A DNA stretch of 37,666 nt from CAZEDL01 sp964585245 (GCA_964585245.1 CAZPCV010000007.1:1-37666), one strand, 5' to 3'; shown: positions 22,861-32,097, counted from the stretch's first letter. Notes: generated from the sequence alone by a model not told the origin. Translations and numbers: made by a program.

Positions 22861-23460
22861 ATGAAAAAAAATATTTTATTCTTACTCTTGCCACTATTGT
22901 TGTTAACAGCCACCGGCTGCGGTTCAAAAAACACTTCTACTAACCCAACCTCAACCACTCCGGAACCGCAAGTCATAAACAGCTCGCTCCCCGACCTCGC
23001 GAAAACTGGGAAAAATATTAAATGCACAGTTCCACCTCAAGGTGTAATTGAATCCGGCACTACCTATGTGGCCAACGGAAAAATCCGCAGTGATTATTCA
23101 GTAAAATCCGACACTACCACATTATCGGGACATGTGATTATTGAAAACGGCACAGTATATGTCTGGAGCGAAGACCCTCGGCAAACCGCCCTCACCTTCA
23201 AATTAGCTGATCTCTCTACCTTGCAAACTGATAGCACCTCTACCTTGGGCAGCCTGACCACTCAAACCAGCTATACCTGCACGGACTGGTCACCAGATGA
23301 ATCGCTCTTTACCCCGCCAGCTACCTATACGTTTACCGATTATAGCGATCTCATTCAAAAAACATTACAGAACTTCGACAAACCAGCGCTTTGCAACCAA
23401 TGTAATAAAATTTCTGATACGGGTGCGCGCAACCAATGTCGCCAGGCGCTAGGATGTTAA
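22861..23460 (+). CDS. lipoprotein of unknown function
   Basis: 199 residues. The start at 22861 gives a textbook lipoprotein signal: MKKNILFLLLPLLLLTATGC, with the lipidated Cys at residue 20. An upstream in-frame start at 22795 would bury that signal and is rejected. A Ser/Thr/Pro/Asn-rich linker (about 21-45) leads to a beta-rich domain. That domain resembles outer-surface proteins that sense or bind ligands (VPPQGVIESGTTYVANGKIR, then HVIIENGTVYVWSED). The C-terminal end has CNQC and a further two Cys (NQCRQALGC), possibly a disulfide or metal knot. It is not assigned to a named family. Confidence 0.8.
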   Translation: MKKNILFLLLPLLLLTATGCGSKNTSTNPTSTTPEPQVINSSLPDLAKTGKNIKCTVPPQGVIESGTTYVANGKIRSDYSVKSDTTTLSGHVIIENGTVYVWSEDPRQTALTFKLADLSTLQTDSTSTLGSLTTQTSYTCTDWSPDESLFTPPATYTFTDYSDLIQKTLQNFDKPALCNQCNKISDTGARNQCRQALGC

Positions 23461-23597
23461 CGCCATGGTTTAAAAGCAGATTGTGCGAAATGTTTTGGCT
23501 ACCTGAAAGCCGTCAGCCACTCGGTTAAAAATATAGAGCTACCGCTGGTCATAAAAAAAATTCCCTGTTATCCTTGTTAGGATATATTTTAGCGCGT

Positions 23598-24995
23598 ATG
23601 AAAAATACTCCCATAGTCTACCCAGTGGCAATTATCGGCGGCGGAGCGAGCGGCACCGCTCTTTTGTATACGCTGGCGCGTTACACCACCCTACCCCGAT
23701 TAGTTCTGATAGAAAAATATACCGAAGTAGGACAGGTGAATTCCAAAGCCACCAACAATAGCCAAACGCTGCATGTGGGCGACATTGAAACTAATTATTC
23801 CCGCGCTAAAGCCGCTGAAGTGAAACCGGCAGCGATGATGGTAAAATATTATACCGATTCTCTAGATGCTGGGGAACGCGCCAAAGTTATTTCGCCACTC
23901 CAAAAAATGGTACTGGGCGTAGGGGCGGCAGAGGTAGAAGTGTTAAAAAATCGCTACCATGATTTAAAACCTATTTTTCCCGAACTCGTATTGCTCGATA
24001 GCTCCCAAATCAGAGAAATAGAGCCCGCAGTAATGGCGGGACGTTCACCTACCGAACCGGTCTGCGCCCTATTTAATAAGGCTGGATATGCGGTAGACTT
24101 TGGCAACCTGGCACGCTCATTTATAACCGAGGCCAAAAAAGTGAGCGACAAAACAATCGATATCATCACAGGCTGCGAAATAGTAACGGTTGAAAAAACC
24201 GCCGAGGGTTATTATGCGCTTAAAACCCGCTCTCGTACTATCTACGCCGAAACCGTGGTAGTAGATGCCGATGCGCATAGTCTGGGACTAGCCAAAAAAC
24301 TAGGATACGGACACCATTTTTCCTTAATTCCTATCGCCGGATCATTTTACTTCACCCCATCCTTGCTACGCGGCAAAGTATACACCGTGCAAGATCCTAA
24401 ATTACCATTCGCCGCGGCGCACGGCGACCCAGACCTGACGGTACCGGACAAAACGCGCTGGGGGCCCACTGCCCGCTTTTTCCCGGTACTGGAAAGCCGA
24501 AACCTAAAGACAATGACGGATTATTTTGTTTCTTCTGGATTAAGCCGCTTGGCTACCTGGAAAAGTTTTTTTATCATTCTGTTTGAATCGGTGCGATTTT
24601 GGTACCTGGCTAAAAATATTTTGTACGAGATACCTTATTTCGGTAAATATTTCTTTGTCAGCTGCATCAAAAAGATTATTCCGACTATTAAAGCGCGTGA
24701 TATTAAACGAGCTAAAGGATACGGCGGGATGCGGCTGCAGCGGGTAGACACACTTAAAAACGAATTGCAGCTGGGTGAAGGAAAAATTGTGGGTGAAAGA
24801 ATTATTTTTAACATGACTCCGTCGCCCGGAGCGAGTGTTTGTTTGTATAACGCTTTGCGTGATACCGAGCAGCTCATGACTTTTTTTAAGCAGGCGTACA
24901 CCTTTGATAAACACCGCCTGCTCACGGAGTTATCACGTCCGGAATCCCCGCTCGGTGACACTGATGTGTCTCAAAATCAATCGTACTCTTCTTAG
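23598..24995 (+). CDS. FAD-dependent oxidoreductase, malate:quinone oxidoreductase-like
   Basis: 465 residues from the ATG at 23598, which starts just before the FAD-binding strand. The dinucleotide fold is VAIIGGGASGTALLYTLAR, with the acidic end of the second strand at LVLIEK. The segment NNSQTLHVGDIETNYSRAKA corresponds in place to the N-x-GTxH-x-x-ELNY region of malate:quinone oxidoreductases. REIEPAVMAGR and the C-terminal MTPSPGASVCLYNAL also fit that group. Known members pass electrons from malate to quinone at the membrane. No respiratory genes are visible here, so the acceptor is open, and a related 2-hydroxy-acid oxidase is possible. It converges with the metal ATPase gene, 3 nt apart. 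Confidence 0.72.
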   Translation: MKNTPIVYPVAIIGGGASGTALLYTLARYTTLPRLVLIEKYTEVGQVNSKATNNSQTLHVGDIETNYSRAKAAEVKPAAMMVKYYTDSLDAGERAKVISPLQKMVLGVGAAEVEVLKNRYHDLKPIFPELVLLDSSQIREIEPAVMAGRSPTEPVCALFNKAGYAVDFGNLARSFITEAKKVSDKTIDIITGCEIVTVEKTAEGYYALKTRSRTIYAETVVVDADAHSLGLAKKLGYGHHFSLIPIAGSFYFTPSLLRGKVYTVQDPKLPFAAAHGDPDLTVPDKTRWGPTARFFPVLESRNLKTMTDYFVSSGLSRLATWKSFFIILFESVRFWYLAKNILYEIPYFGKYFFVSCIKKIIPTIKARDIKRAKGYGGMRLQRVDTLKNELQLGEGKIVGERIIFNMTPSPGASVCLYNALRDTEQLMTFFKQAYTFDKHRLLTELSRPESPLGDTDVSQNQSYSS

Positions 24996-24998
24996 CCG

Positions 24999-26816
24999 CT
25001 ACAAACGACTGGTACGCAAGGCATTAAAAATAACCAAAATATCAATACTTTCTTGCAAAAAAGCGCCAATAAGGGGCGGGACATATCCCACCGCCGCCAG
25101 CACCATAAGCAATATACTCAGGCCAATACCAAACCAAATACTTTCAAGCGCAATTCTAACTGTACGTTTGGCGATATCTATTATAAACGTGACTGAGGAC
25201 ATATCACCACCTAAAAATATAATGTCAGCCGCCTCGGAGGCAGCGGTATGCTCTTCGTTGCTGAATACCAAGCCTACATCCGCACTGGCGAGAGCCGGAG
25301 CATCGTTTATCCCGTCCCCTACCATCGCCACCACCTGGCCGGAGCGCTTTAAATCTTCCACCCCCTGCCGTTTGTCGGCTGGCGTGCAGCCGGAGCGCAC
25401 TGTCACGAGCGATCCTACCGCCCCCAACTGACCAATAGTTTTACGCGCGTTTTCTTCGCGGTCACCCGTAAAAATGTACAAGGATAAATGGTGTCGTTTT
25501 AAATCGGTAATTATAGCCGCTGAATCATTTTTTAATTTATCTTCAAATTCAAAACGGGCGATCAGGCGGTCGCCCGCGTGTAATTCAATCGCTTGACTAT
25601 GATGATACTTGCTCATTTTGGCGAGCGCATATTCCTGCCCATCAATCTGAGCGGTTATGCCGGAGCCGATTTTCTCGTCCACTTTTTTGGCCACCAAACG
25701 CTTCGCTCCATTTTCTTTCGCTCCCTGCACAATCGCTTTGGCAAGCGGATGGAGCGAATTGCGCTCCAGTGCCTCGGCAATCGCATACACTTTTTTAATA
25801 TCAAAATTCTGATCAAAAATAGTGATATTGCTCACGAGAGGCTGACCCAGCGTAATGGTTCCGGTTTTATCCAGCACAATTGCCGTGACGCGCGACAACA
25901 CTTCGAGACTGGATAATTTTTTGGCCAACACGCGATTTTTGGCAGCTGAGTTCATGCCTCCGAACAAGGCGATGGGAGTTGCTAAAATTAACGGACAGGG
26001 CGTAGCCACCACCAGCACCGCCAGCACCCGATCCAACGAATGCCCCAGCGCAAACCCCACCAATGCGATAACCGCGGTAATGAGGGTAAAAAAAACACTG
26101 TACCGGTTCGCCAGTCGAATCAACGGCGCTTTTTCTGTTTGCGCTTGTTTTACCAATTCGATAATTTTGCGATAGGTAGAATCGCGATCGATTTTTTCCA
26201 CCTTCAACACTATACTATTGCCGTCATTAATCGTACCGCTACGCAGATGGTCTCCGGCTACCTTTTCCATGATATACGGCTCACCCGTAAGCGAGGATTC
26301 GTCTACCACCGCCTCTTCGGACACGAGTACGCCATCAAGCGGAATAACTTCGCCTTTGCGCACTACGATTTCGTCGCCAATATTCACTTTTTCAATCGCC
26401 CGGCGCTCGTCGGCCCTGCCTTTATTCCAGAGCACCACTTCGTTGGGGATACGTTCGGTAAGAGCCGTCAATGATTGTTTAGCTTTCGATAAGGCGTATT
26501 TTTCGAGCGTCTGCCCGCCCGACAACATCACCACGATAATGAGTGACACTACATACTCGCCACTCACTACCCCCACCACTATCGCTACAATCGCGATATA
26601 GTCGAGAGCGAACTCACGCCGCTGCAGGGCCGCGATTGTTTCTTTGATCAGATCAAGACTCCCCAGCAGAATTATTAGTAACGCCCAGAGCGAAGCAACC
26701 AAGGATAACACAACAACATATTTCAGCAACGCATATACTGCGATACCCGCCAAAAGCAGCAGTGGAATTTTAAAAAAAATGATACTTTTTTGGAATTTGA
26801 TACTTTTTCTTTTCAT
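24999..26816 (-). CDS. P1B-type heavy-metal-transporting ATPase
   Basis: 605 residues, membrane pump. Motifs in order: actuator LTGEP (about 175), transmembrane metal motif TPCPL (about 272), phosphorylation DKTGT (about 315), SLHPLA (the P1B-specific HP motif), TGDREENARKT and GDGINDAPAL (about 498). There is no N-terminal Cys-rich or HMA metal-binding domain, and the protein begins directly with membrane helices. The TPC motif in helix 4 differs from the CPC of Cu and Zn pumps and matches less-studied P1B subgroups, so the ion cannot be named. The N-terminus is basic (MKRKSIKFQK). It is a stand-alone leftward gene with no metal-responsive regulator next to it. Confidence 0.93.
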   Translation of the reverse strand: MKRKSIKFQKSIIFFKIPLLLLAGIAVYALLKYVVVLSLVASLWALLIILLGSLDLIKETIAALQRREFALDYIAIVAIVVGVVSGEYVVSLIIVVMLSGGQTLEKYALSKAKQSLTALTERIPNEVVLWNKGRADERRAIEKVNIGDEIVVRKGEVIPLDGVLVSEEAVVDESSLTGEPYIMEKVAGDHLRSGTINDGNSIVLKVEKIDRDSTYRKIIELVKQAQTEKAPLIRLANRYSVFFTLITAVIALVGFALGHSLDRVLAVLVVATPCPLILATPIALFGGMNSAAKNRVLAKKLSSLEVLSRVTAIVLDKTGTITLGQPLVSNITIFDQNFDIKKVYAIAEALERNSLHPLAKAIVQGAKENGAKRLVAKKVDEKIGSGITAQIDGQEYALAKMSKYHHSQAIELHAGDRLIARFEFEDKLKNDSAAIITDLKRHHLSLYIFTGDREENARKTIGQLGAVGSLVTVRSGCTPADKRQGVEDLKRSGQVVAMVGDGINDAPALASADVGLVFSNEEHTAASEAADIIFLGGDMSSVTFIIDIAKRTVRIALESIWFGIGLSILLMVLAAVGYVPPLIGAFLQESIDILVIFNALRTSRL

Positions 26817-26949
26817 ATACAGTTAAAACGTTTAATTAAACGTATCATACAACCTGGCAAATTCTATAGCAATGAAGGATTCGTCGAGCCCTATTTACAA
26901 AAAAATATTTTTGCTCTATTGTTACCTAGTAACAATTAACATTACTCTT

Positions 26950-27381
26950 ATGAAAGAAGGTTTTGGAGTCATTAAGGAAACAGTAAAAAATGCAATGTTG
27001 GGACTAGGAGCTTTGGCAGCCGTAGAGGGCGCATCAATCGGTGATGCGGAGGCAAAAAAACCAAAAACAGAAACATCATCTCGCACTAAAGCGGTCGAAC
27101 ACCTAGCACTACAACCGGATAAAAAAGCTCCTAAAAAAAATCCTGAAAACAAGGCTAAAAATGACAAGCCTTCTAAACCAAAACCAGATAAAAAATGTAA
27201 ACCGAGACTTTCTTTTTCTGGTTCTGGCGATAAAAGTTACCAGGAAGTTATGGTTGATTGCAACGGAAAGCCTATAACCGATGTCAAAGTTCACGGCGGA
27301 GCTGGCTCGCAAGAAGATCAAGATTATAATAATTACATCCGCACTTATCAGCCTGGAGCAACTCATACAAAAGTCAACTAA
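26950..27381 (+). CDS. small secreted Lys/Pro-rich protein
   Basis: 143 residues from the ATG at 26950. This start gives a signal-like N-terminus (GVIKETVKNAMLGLGALAAV, with possible cleavage after AEA). An in-frame ATG at 26872 would add 26 residues with a hydrophobic helix and cannot be excluded. The middle is a disordered Lys/Pro/Asn-rich stretch (ALQPDKKAPKKNPENKAKN). The last 60 residues hold two Cys (KKCKPRLSF and VMVDCNGKPI) and a Gly/Asp/Tyr-rich tail. No family is recognised. It shares a two-way terminator with the YceI gene. Confidence 0.62.
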   Translation: MKEGFGVIKETVKNAMLGLGALAAVEGASIGDAEAKKPKTETSSRTKAVEHLALQPDKKAPKKNPENKAKNDKPSKPKPDKKCKPRLSFSGSGDKSYQEVMVDCNGKPITDVKVHGGAGSQEDQDYNNYIRTYQPGATHTKVN

Positions 27382-27392
27382 TTCTCGACATT

Positions 27393-27432
27393 AATAAAAC
27401 CGTCTGTATATTTATTTCAGACGGTTTTATTA
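27393..27432. terminator. two-way terminator
   Basis: AATAAAACCGTCTG and CAGACGGTTTTATT form a symmetric stem with A and T runs on both sides. It serves the converging genes ending at 27381 and 27450. Confidence 0.88.
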
Positions 27433-27449
27433 ATTATATACTAGAATCT

Positions 27450-28193
27450 CTATTTTTTAGCTACCGTCTTCAAATTCAAATTAAATACAATTTCATCTTT
27501 AATCAGCTTGTCCCCTAAATTCTTGAAAACCGTGCCTGATCCATACGTAATCCCCCATTTCGTGCGATCGATAGTGAGCGTGGCCGTAGCGGAAAAGACT
27601 CCATTCGCCTCAACTATTTCGGCCGGGAATTCTATCGCCATCGTTTTACCTTTGATAGTTAAATCCCCTTTCACCATATAGCGCGTAGGAGGCGCAATCG
27701 CGCGCACGTCATTGCTATATACCTCAGTAATAACAAATTTGGCTTCTGGATATTTTTCTACATCAAAAAAATCTGCATTTTTTAGATGTTCCTCTAGCTG
27801 TGCACTGCCTTTATCATCACGGATCGTACGCAAATCAATTACGAATTTACCGGCAGATACCGCACCATTTTTTATGGTGATTCCACCAGATCGAATCCCC
27901 ACTGTACCTGATTGTCCGGCCCCTACCGCCTTATCCGCTTTCCATTGCACTGAGCTCGCTTGGGTGTCCACTTCATAAGCCCCGTCTGTGGGTACGACTA
28001 GATTGGGCTTATTAATTTCGCTTCCGGGGATCACTACCCCTTTGTCGTTTTCAGCAACTGGCATGTCGGAGGTAACTTCGACCGGCGGTTTGCCGGCATA
28101 ATCAAGCGTTACGGTTTCTTTGCCTTTGCAGCCAGCGCCGGCTAGCAACAGGGCACACCCCACCAATCCATAAACTAGTTGTTTTTTATCCAT
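27450..28193 (-). CDS. YceI-family lipoprotein
   Basis: 247 residues. The lipoprotein signal ends LLLAGAGC with the lipid Cys at residue 22. The YceI fold is a lipocalin-like barrel that binds polyisoprenoid or similar amphiphiles. It is recognised from GAYEVDTQASSVQWKADK (about 71-88), GTVGIRSGGITIKNG, FVIDLRTIRDDKG, LKNADFFDVEKYPEAKFVIT and the late GDLTIKGKTMAIEFP. Some 45 residues of linker separate the anchor from the barrel. The ligand is unknown. The gene faces away from the membrane protein gene at 28240, so the 46-nt space between them must hold both starts. Confidence 0.92.
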   Translation of the reverse strand: MDKKQLVYGLVGCALLLAGAGCKGKETVTLDYAGKPPVEVTSDMPVAENDKGVVIPGSEINKPNLVVPTDGAYEVDTQASSVQWKADKAVGAGQSGTVGIRSGGITIKNGAVSAGKFVIDLRTIRDDKGSAQLEEHLKNADFFDVEKYPEAKFVITEVYSNDVRAIAPPTRYMVKGDLTIKGKTMAIEFPAEIVEANGVFSATATLTIDRTKWGITYGSGTVFKNLGDKLIKDEIVFNLNLKTVAKK

Positions 28194-28239
28194 AGTATGG
28201 TTATACTTAGTAAGTAAGTTATTTTATTTTAACAAATAT

Positions 28240-28686
28240 ATGAACACGAAGCAATTGGTAACGGTTTTTGCAGTGATGGGCTTGATTTTTGGCCTCGGTG
28301 CCGGAATTTTTGTATATTACGCTCAAAAACCCTCTTCTAGCCGCCCTGTCTCTATGTACGAAGTAGAAGAAAACAAAGATCAAACCATGGACGCAGCCCG
28401 CGTATGGCGCGGTAATTTAGGCTCTACCACCACCTTCACTGGCCGCGCGCAAAATGCCAAAGCGGGGGCGGTACTGCTCATGCCAGATGATACCCCGCTC
28501 TATATCGAAAATTTGCCCGCCTGGCCCGATGCTTCAATTGATACGTATATTAGCGCCACCGGCCTATTGCTGCGCAACAAATTTATTCCTGATCCGATTA
28601 ATGACAAGGGTGAACTCACACAAGGGGCAGAGGGCGAACAGTGGGTACTGCGCGGAGCGACCTGGGAAGCCACCAAAAATCCCTAG
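28240..28686 (+). CDS. membrane-anchored secreted protein of unknown function
   Basis: 148 residues. One N-terminal transmembrane helix (about 7-28, VTVFAVMGLIFGLGAGIFVY) is followed by a linker (QKPSSSRP) and a small outer beta-rich domain (RVWRGNLGSTTTFTGRAQ, then AGAVLLMPDDTPLYIENLPAW, then YISATGLLLRNKFIPDP). The pattern of strands ending in ISATGLL looks like an OB-fold, but I do not assign it to a family. It has no Cys. It diverges from the YceI gene. Confidence 0.72.
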   Translation: MNTKQLVTVFAVMGLIFGLGAGIFVYYAQKPSSSRPVSMYEVEENKDQTMDAARVWRGNLGSTTTFTGRAQNAKAGAVLLMPDDTPLYIENLPAWPDASIDTYISATGLLLRNKFIPDPINDKGELTQGAEGEQWVLRGATWEATKNP

Positions 28687-28702
28687 ATTTATCTAAAAAT
28701 TT

Positions 28703-28741
28703 TAAGCCGCTTTTCGAGAATCTTGAAAAGCGGCTTTTATT
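28703..28741 (+). terminator. terminator after the gene at 28240
   Basis: AAGCCGCTTTTC-gagaatctt-GAAAAGCGGCTT followed by T-rich sequence. Confidence 0.85.
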
Positions 28742-28789
28742 ATATTTTTTGTAAAAAAATGAACAGACCAAGCAACGAATCATAACTAA

Positions 28790-30637
28790 TTAGGCAACCT
28801 TTTTTTGTGGCCCAACTTTGGCGGCAGCGGAAGGAAACGGAGGAGGAACACCTTTCTTGCGTACTCCTTGTTGGATATTAACAACATTATTATTTTGCAC
28901 CCCTTTCACACCAGCTATCACTTGCAGGGTAATATCATCAGATTTTTTATCCTTGGTACGTAACGATGGGGTCGTTTTCGCACCTTCGTAGGCCGCCTTA
29001 GCTAAATCTTTTAACCCGAGCGCTAACTCCTGTGGGCTTTTGCCAACGTTATTTTTTAGGAATTCTTCAATTTCCGGTAGACCTAGAACATCGGTCAGGC
29101 CATCAGAACACGGGATTAATAATTCGCCCGCTTTCATTTTTCGAACTTCGGATTTAATATCACCTCTTTTTGTAGGGGCTTCAAACGAAGACAACGCCTT
29201 ACTGTTTGCATTACGACGCAACATTCTATAAATAGTTTTTAATTTCCTATCTTTGTTAATTGCTTCAGGCAGGGGCTGACCATTAAATACTAGTTCTAAC
29301 ACCAACTCTTTATCCTTTGGTGTCAGAGGCATTCCATCTTTATAGGTGAGTCGCTTGTCATTAGCGTGATCTGCTATCCAACTCAAGCTATCAATCAGTT
29401 TGGCACTCAGGCCTAAGTTAATTAATTCTGGACGTGCACGATCCGCCACCGCCTCAAGAGCGGAGTCAGGTTTAATAGCCCACTCCAATTTGCCGGTTGA
29501 AGTATCAAACGATAATACCCCACTGTCACCAATTCCCACCATCGCCACATACTCGCCGCTCACTTTCATGCCCACAAACGTAGTGGCAATCTTGTCTTTA
29601 GGGGCCGAGTCAATCTCTTCGTCCAGGTTAGGATCGAGAGCCTTTCTTTCATCTAGCACCCGCTGCGATTCCATATCAGCAACGTCCGCCAAGGCATGCT
29701 GCAATTCTACGGCTTCCCTGATTCTGCCCTCTGCCGTTATTAACGCGTCCTTCATTTCATCTGCAGCCTGCTGCATTTGCTGTTCCGTCAGACTATTACT
29801 CTCATCAGCCAAAAGCGACCCGTGTTCTAAACCAGCTTCGGTCACTGCTTCTACTGCCAGACGCGATGCTTTCTCGCCTCCTCCATATCCCCCTAATCCA
29901 TCGGCTACAGCAAACAATCCTAATTTAACATTCATTAAAACAGCATCTTCGTTACGGTCGGGATGTTCAGCGGACGCCTCGGTGACACTTCCGCTATCTA
30001 GTCTTAATTTTTCTTTGATTTCTGCCTTTAATTGATCGGCCGCTTCTATTTCTGCTTGTATGTTTTGACGAGCCATCTCCGCATCTATTTGATCAGTTTG
30101 ATTAAGCCTCTTGGCGTCCAAATCGAAATTCCTTGGTAACTTTGATAGGTTTTTATTCATCAATTCAGAATCACTCCTGTTTAAGGAATCCACTTCCTCA
30201 AAACGTTCTAATTTTACAGAATCTCTATAACGACGATCTGCTTCGGCTAAAGCTGCCTTTTCTGTCCCGTCTAATTTTTGTGCGAATTTATTTTCAAGAA
30301 CATTTTTTGGCTCGTTTTTCTTGCTTAAAACACTAGCAATCCGACTACCTACACTTTCTATAATTCCTCCGAAAACCCCCCACTGTCTAGCTTCTTTCTT
30401 TTTTAAAAGTCCAATTTGATTTTTAGCCATTTCATCCAAATTGTCTTGGGCTAAAGCTGCCTCCAATATTTTTTCAAGCTTAGTTTTTTCGATATTCGCC
30501 TCTTCTAACACCTTCTCCAGGATTCGCGAATACTCACGAATATCTTTTATTTCTTGACGCTTGGGGCCCATTTCTGTTTTTGACTGCAGGGCTTCGGATG
30601 CGGGCGGGCGGCCTGCTTCGGGACGACGTGTATTCAT
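28790..30637 (-). CDS. PP2C-family protein phosphatase with N-terminal coiled coil
   Basis: 615 residues. The first ~215 are charged and helical (EYSRILEKVLEEANIEKTK; AEMARQNIQAEIEAADQLKA) and may be a coiled-coil dimer or docking region. The metal-dependent Ser/Thr phosphatase domain follows: PDRNEDAVLM near 223, FAVADGLGGYGGG near 240, IATTFVGMKVSGEY, MVGIGDSGVL, LLIPCSDGLTDVLG and late KSDDITLQVIAG. The metal-binding aspartates of these motifs are present. A Gln/Glu-rich helical insert (about 275-340) lies between the second and third motifs. The C-terminal tail is Pro/Lys-rich. No kinase gene is next to it. It ends in the cytoplasm, with no membrane helix. Confidence 0.9.
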   Translation of the reverse strand: MNTRRPEAGRPPASEALQSKTEMGPKRQEIKDIREYSRILEKVLEEANIEKTKLEKILEAALAQDNLDEMAKNQIGLLKKKEARQWGVFGGIIESVGSRIASVLSKKNEPKNVLENKFAQKLDGTEKAALAEADRRYRDSVKLERFEEVDSLNRSDSELMNKNLSKLPRNFDLDAKRLNQTDQIDAEMARQNIQAEIEAADQLKAEIKEKLRLDSGSVTEASAEHPDRNEDAVLMNVKLGLFAVADGLGGYGGGEKASRLAVEAVTEAGLEHGSLLADESNSLTEQQMQQAADEMKDALITAEGRIREAVELQHALADVADMESQRVLDERKALDPNLDEEIDSAPKDKIATTFVGMKVSGEYVAMVGIGDSGVLSFDTSTGKLEWAIKPDSALEAVADRARPELINLGLSAKLIDSLSWIADHANDKRLTYKDGMPLTPKDKELVLELVFNGQPLPEAINKDRKLKTIYRMLRRNANSKALSSFEAPTKRGDIKSEVRKMKAGELLIPCSDGLTDVLGLPEIEEFLKNNVGKSPQELALGLKDLAKAAYEGAKTTPSLRTKDKKSDDITLQVIAGVKGVQNNNVVNIQQGVRKKGVPPPFPSAAAKVGPQKKVA

Positions 30638-30713
30638 ATATAAAATTAGAGATAGAAAAAGTAATTAAATTATAACAAATACGAATTAAAACACAATTAT
30701 TACGAACATATAT

Positions 30714-30740
30714 CAAAAAAACTTCCGGCAAGGAAGTTTT
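30714..30740 (-). terminator. terminator of the envelope cluster
   Basis: Read leftward: AAAACTTCC-ttgcc-GGAAGTTTT with a T-run. It closes the DedA/GT4/GT2/small-protein cluster. Confidence 0.85.
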
Positions 30741-30749
30741 AATATACAT

Positions 30750-31085
30750 TTATTTTTTCACGCTGACTGATTTCTTGGTGGCGACAACTTTGGCTTTGGC
30801 CGGCTGCTTTTTGACTACAGACGGTTTGGCTTTATTTTTTGAGGATGTTGCTACCGGAGCTTTGGCTTTGGCAGTTTGCTTCAAAAAAACATCTTTGCGC
30901 ATGCCGTGTTCGAGCGCGATTTGGAGTTCTGTTTTACCAGCGGCCAGCTCGGCTTCTACCTCGGCTTGGCTTATACCGAGCAATTGACTAAGTCCGCCGA
31001 TAGGCGGCACGTCCACAGTTTGAGCCCGAGCAGTCGCCGGGGCCAGAATCATTAAGACTAACAAAATAAGGGCTGATTTTTTCAT
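30750..31085 (-). CDS. small secreted protein with Lys/Ala-rich tail
   Basis: 111 residues from the ATG at 31085. Its signal peptide is MKKSALILLVLMILAPATARA, written here as MKKSALILLVLMILAPAT plus ARA. An in-frame ATG at 31109 would add eight residues. A short helical domain (LSQLLGISQAEVEAELAAGK, then LQIALEHGMRKDVFLKQ) resembles a small repeat seen in exported proteins of Gram-positive bacteria. The tail is Lys/Ala/Pro-rich (KAKPSVVKKQPAKAKVVATK) and would bind acidic polymers or DNA; that is a guess. It overlaps the end of the GT2 gene by few bases and is probably translated from the same message. Confidence 0.72.
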   Translation of the reverse strand: MKKSALILLVLMILAPATARAQTVDVPPIGGLSQLLGISQAEVEAELAAGKTELQIALEHGMRKDVFLKQTAKAKAPVATSSKNKAKPSVVKKQPAKAKVVATKKSVSVKK

Positions 31086-31089
31086 ACTC

Positions 31090-32097
31090 CTAATTAGTTG
31101 ATGATTCATTGTATTTTAACTCTTTAAAATAATTGTACCATACCTGCACGGTTTCTGAAATATCTGTCTCTACATCGGCTCTGGCGAAACGCTGTTTCAC
31201 CTCAACAATTTTTTGACGTATTGGCGTGCTTGAAGGGAGCTCTTGTTGCCCCATTAAAAAACCTAAACCGGCAATTAATACGGCTATTCCTGCTACCAAT
31301 AAAACACGTTTTGAAGATGAAAGCATATCGGTGTCGCTATTCGCGGCTATTTTCACTTCTTCGGATCTAATATCGCGCTCGCTAGCAGTAACAGGGCGCT
31401 TCAACCACAAAGTAGAGAAATAATTGAGCGCATAATGATAGGCGGTCGTAAGCGGACCTTCGACTAGAATGCGTCGCCCGGAGGTAAACATGGGTAATTT
31501 AAAAGTAAACGTAACTTCACCGATGGCAAATAACCGCCGTGCTAAATCAGCGTCCTCTCCATAAAAAGTATAGTCGGTATTATAGCCGCCGATCGTGGAT
31601 AGGGCCGTGCGGCGCACGACAAAATTGCCTCCCTGCACCACGGAACAAACTTTAAACACGTGTTTGTTAACGATATAAAGAAGAAATACCAAACCATAAA
31701 AGGCGCGACGCGCCAAATTATTGGCTGGGGAAACATCGTAATATATCATCGGCCCGCTAAGAGCCACCAGATTTTGATCGGCCGCGAAGGCTTGAAAAAC
31801 AGTAGTCAGCCAGCCCGATGGCACGCGGGTATCGGCATCGACATTGGCAATCAGGTCTCCACTGGCCCGACGCAGCCCGGCCGCGCGCGCGGCTACCAGG
31901 CCTTTCTGGGGTTCGTCTACCACGATAACGCCAGGAAAAGAAGCCGCAATCGAGCCGGTGGCGTCGGTGCTGGCGTTATTAACGACAATAATTTCTACTT
32001 CGTAAGAAGTGCGTGCTATTTCGGCAATGATAGCGTTTAAACACTGGTGGATATAATCTTGTTCGTTGTAAGCTGGGATGACAAAACTGAGTTTCAT
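31090..32097 (-). CDS. family-2 glycosyltransferase
   Basis: 335 residues. The GT-A fold starts MKLSFVIPAYNEQDYIHQCL, with VNNASTDATGSIA, the DxD-type ANVDADTRVPSGW near 95, GGNFVVRRTALSTIGGYN and FYGEDADLARRL. It transfers a sugar from a nucleotide donor onto an envelope acceptor; the precise sugar is unknown. A C-terminal transmembrane helix (VLLVAGIAVLIAGLGFLMG) and a cytoplasmic or outer tail of about 50 residues follow. Second from the end of a leftward envelope cluster. The tail overlaps the next gene's upstream start. Confidence 0.9.
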   Translation of the reverse strand: MKLSFVIPAYNEQDYIHQCLNAIIAEIARTSYEVEIIVVNNASTDATGSIAASFPGVIVVDEPQKGLVAARAAGLRRASGDLIANVDADTRVPSGWLTTVFQAFAADQNLVALSGPMIYYDVSPANNLARRAFYGLVFLLYIVNKHVFKVCSVVQGGNFVVRRTALSTIGGYNTDYTFYGEDADLARRLFAIGEVTFTFKLPMFTSGRRILVEGPLTTAYHYALNYFSTLWLKRPVTASERDIRSEEVKIAANSDTDMLSSSKRVLLVAGIAVLIAGLGFLMGQQELPSSTPIRQKIVEVKQRFARADVETDISETVQVWYNYFKELKYNESSTN

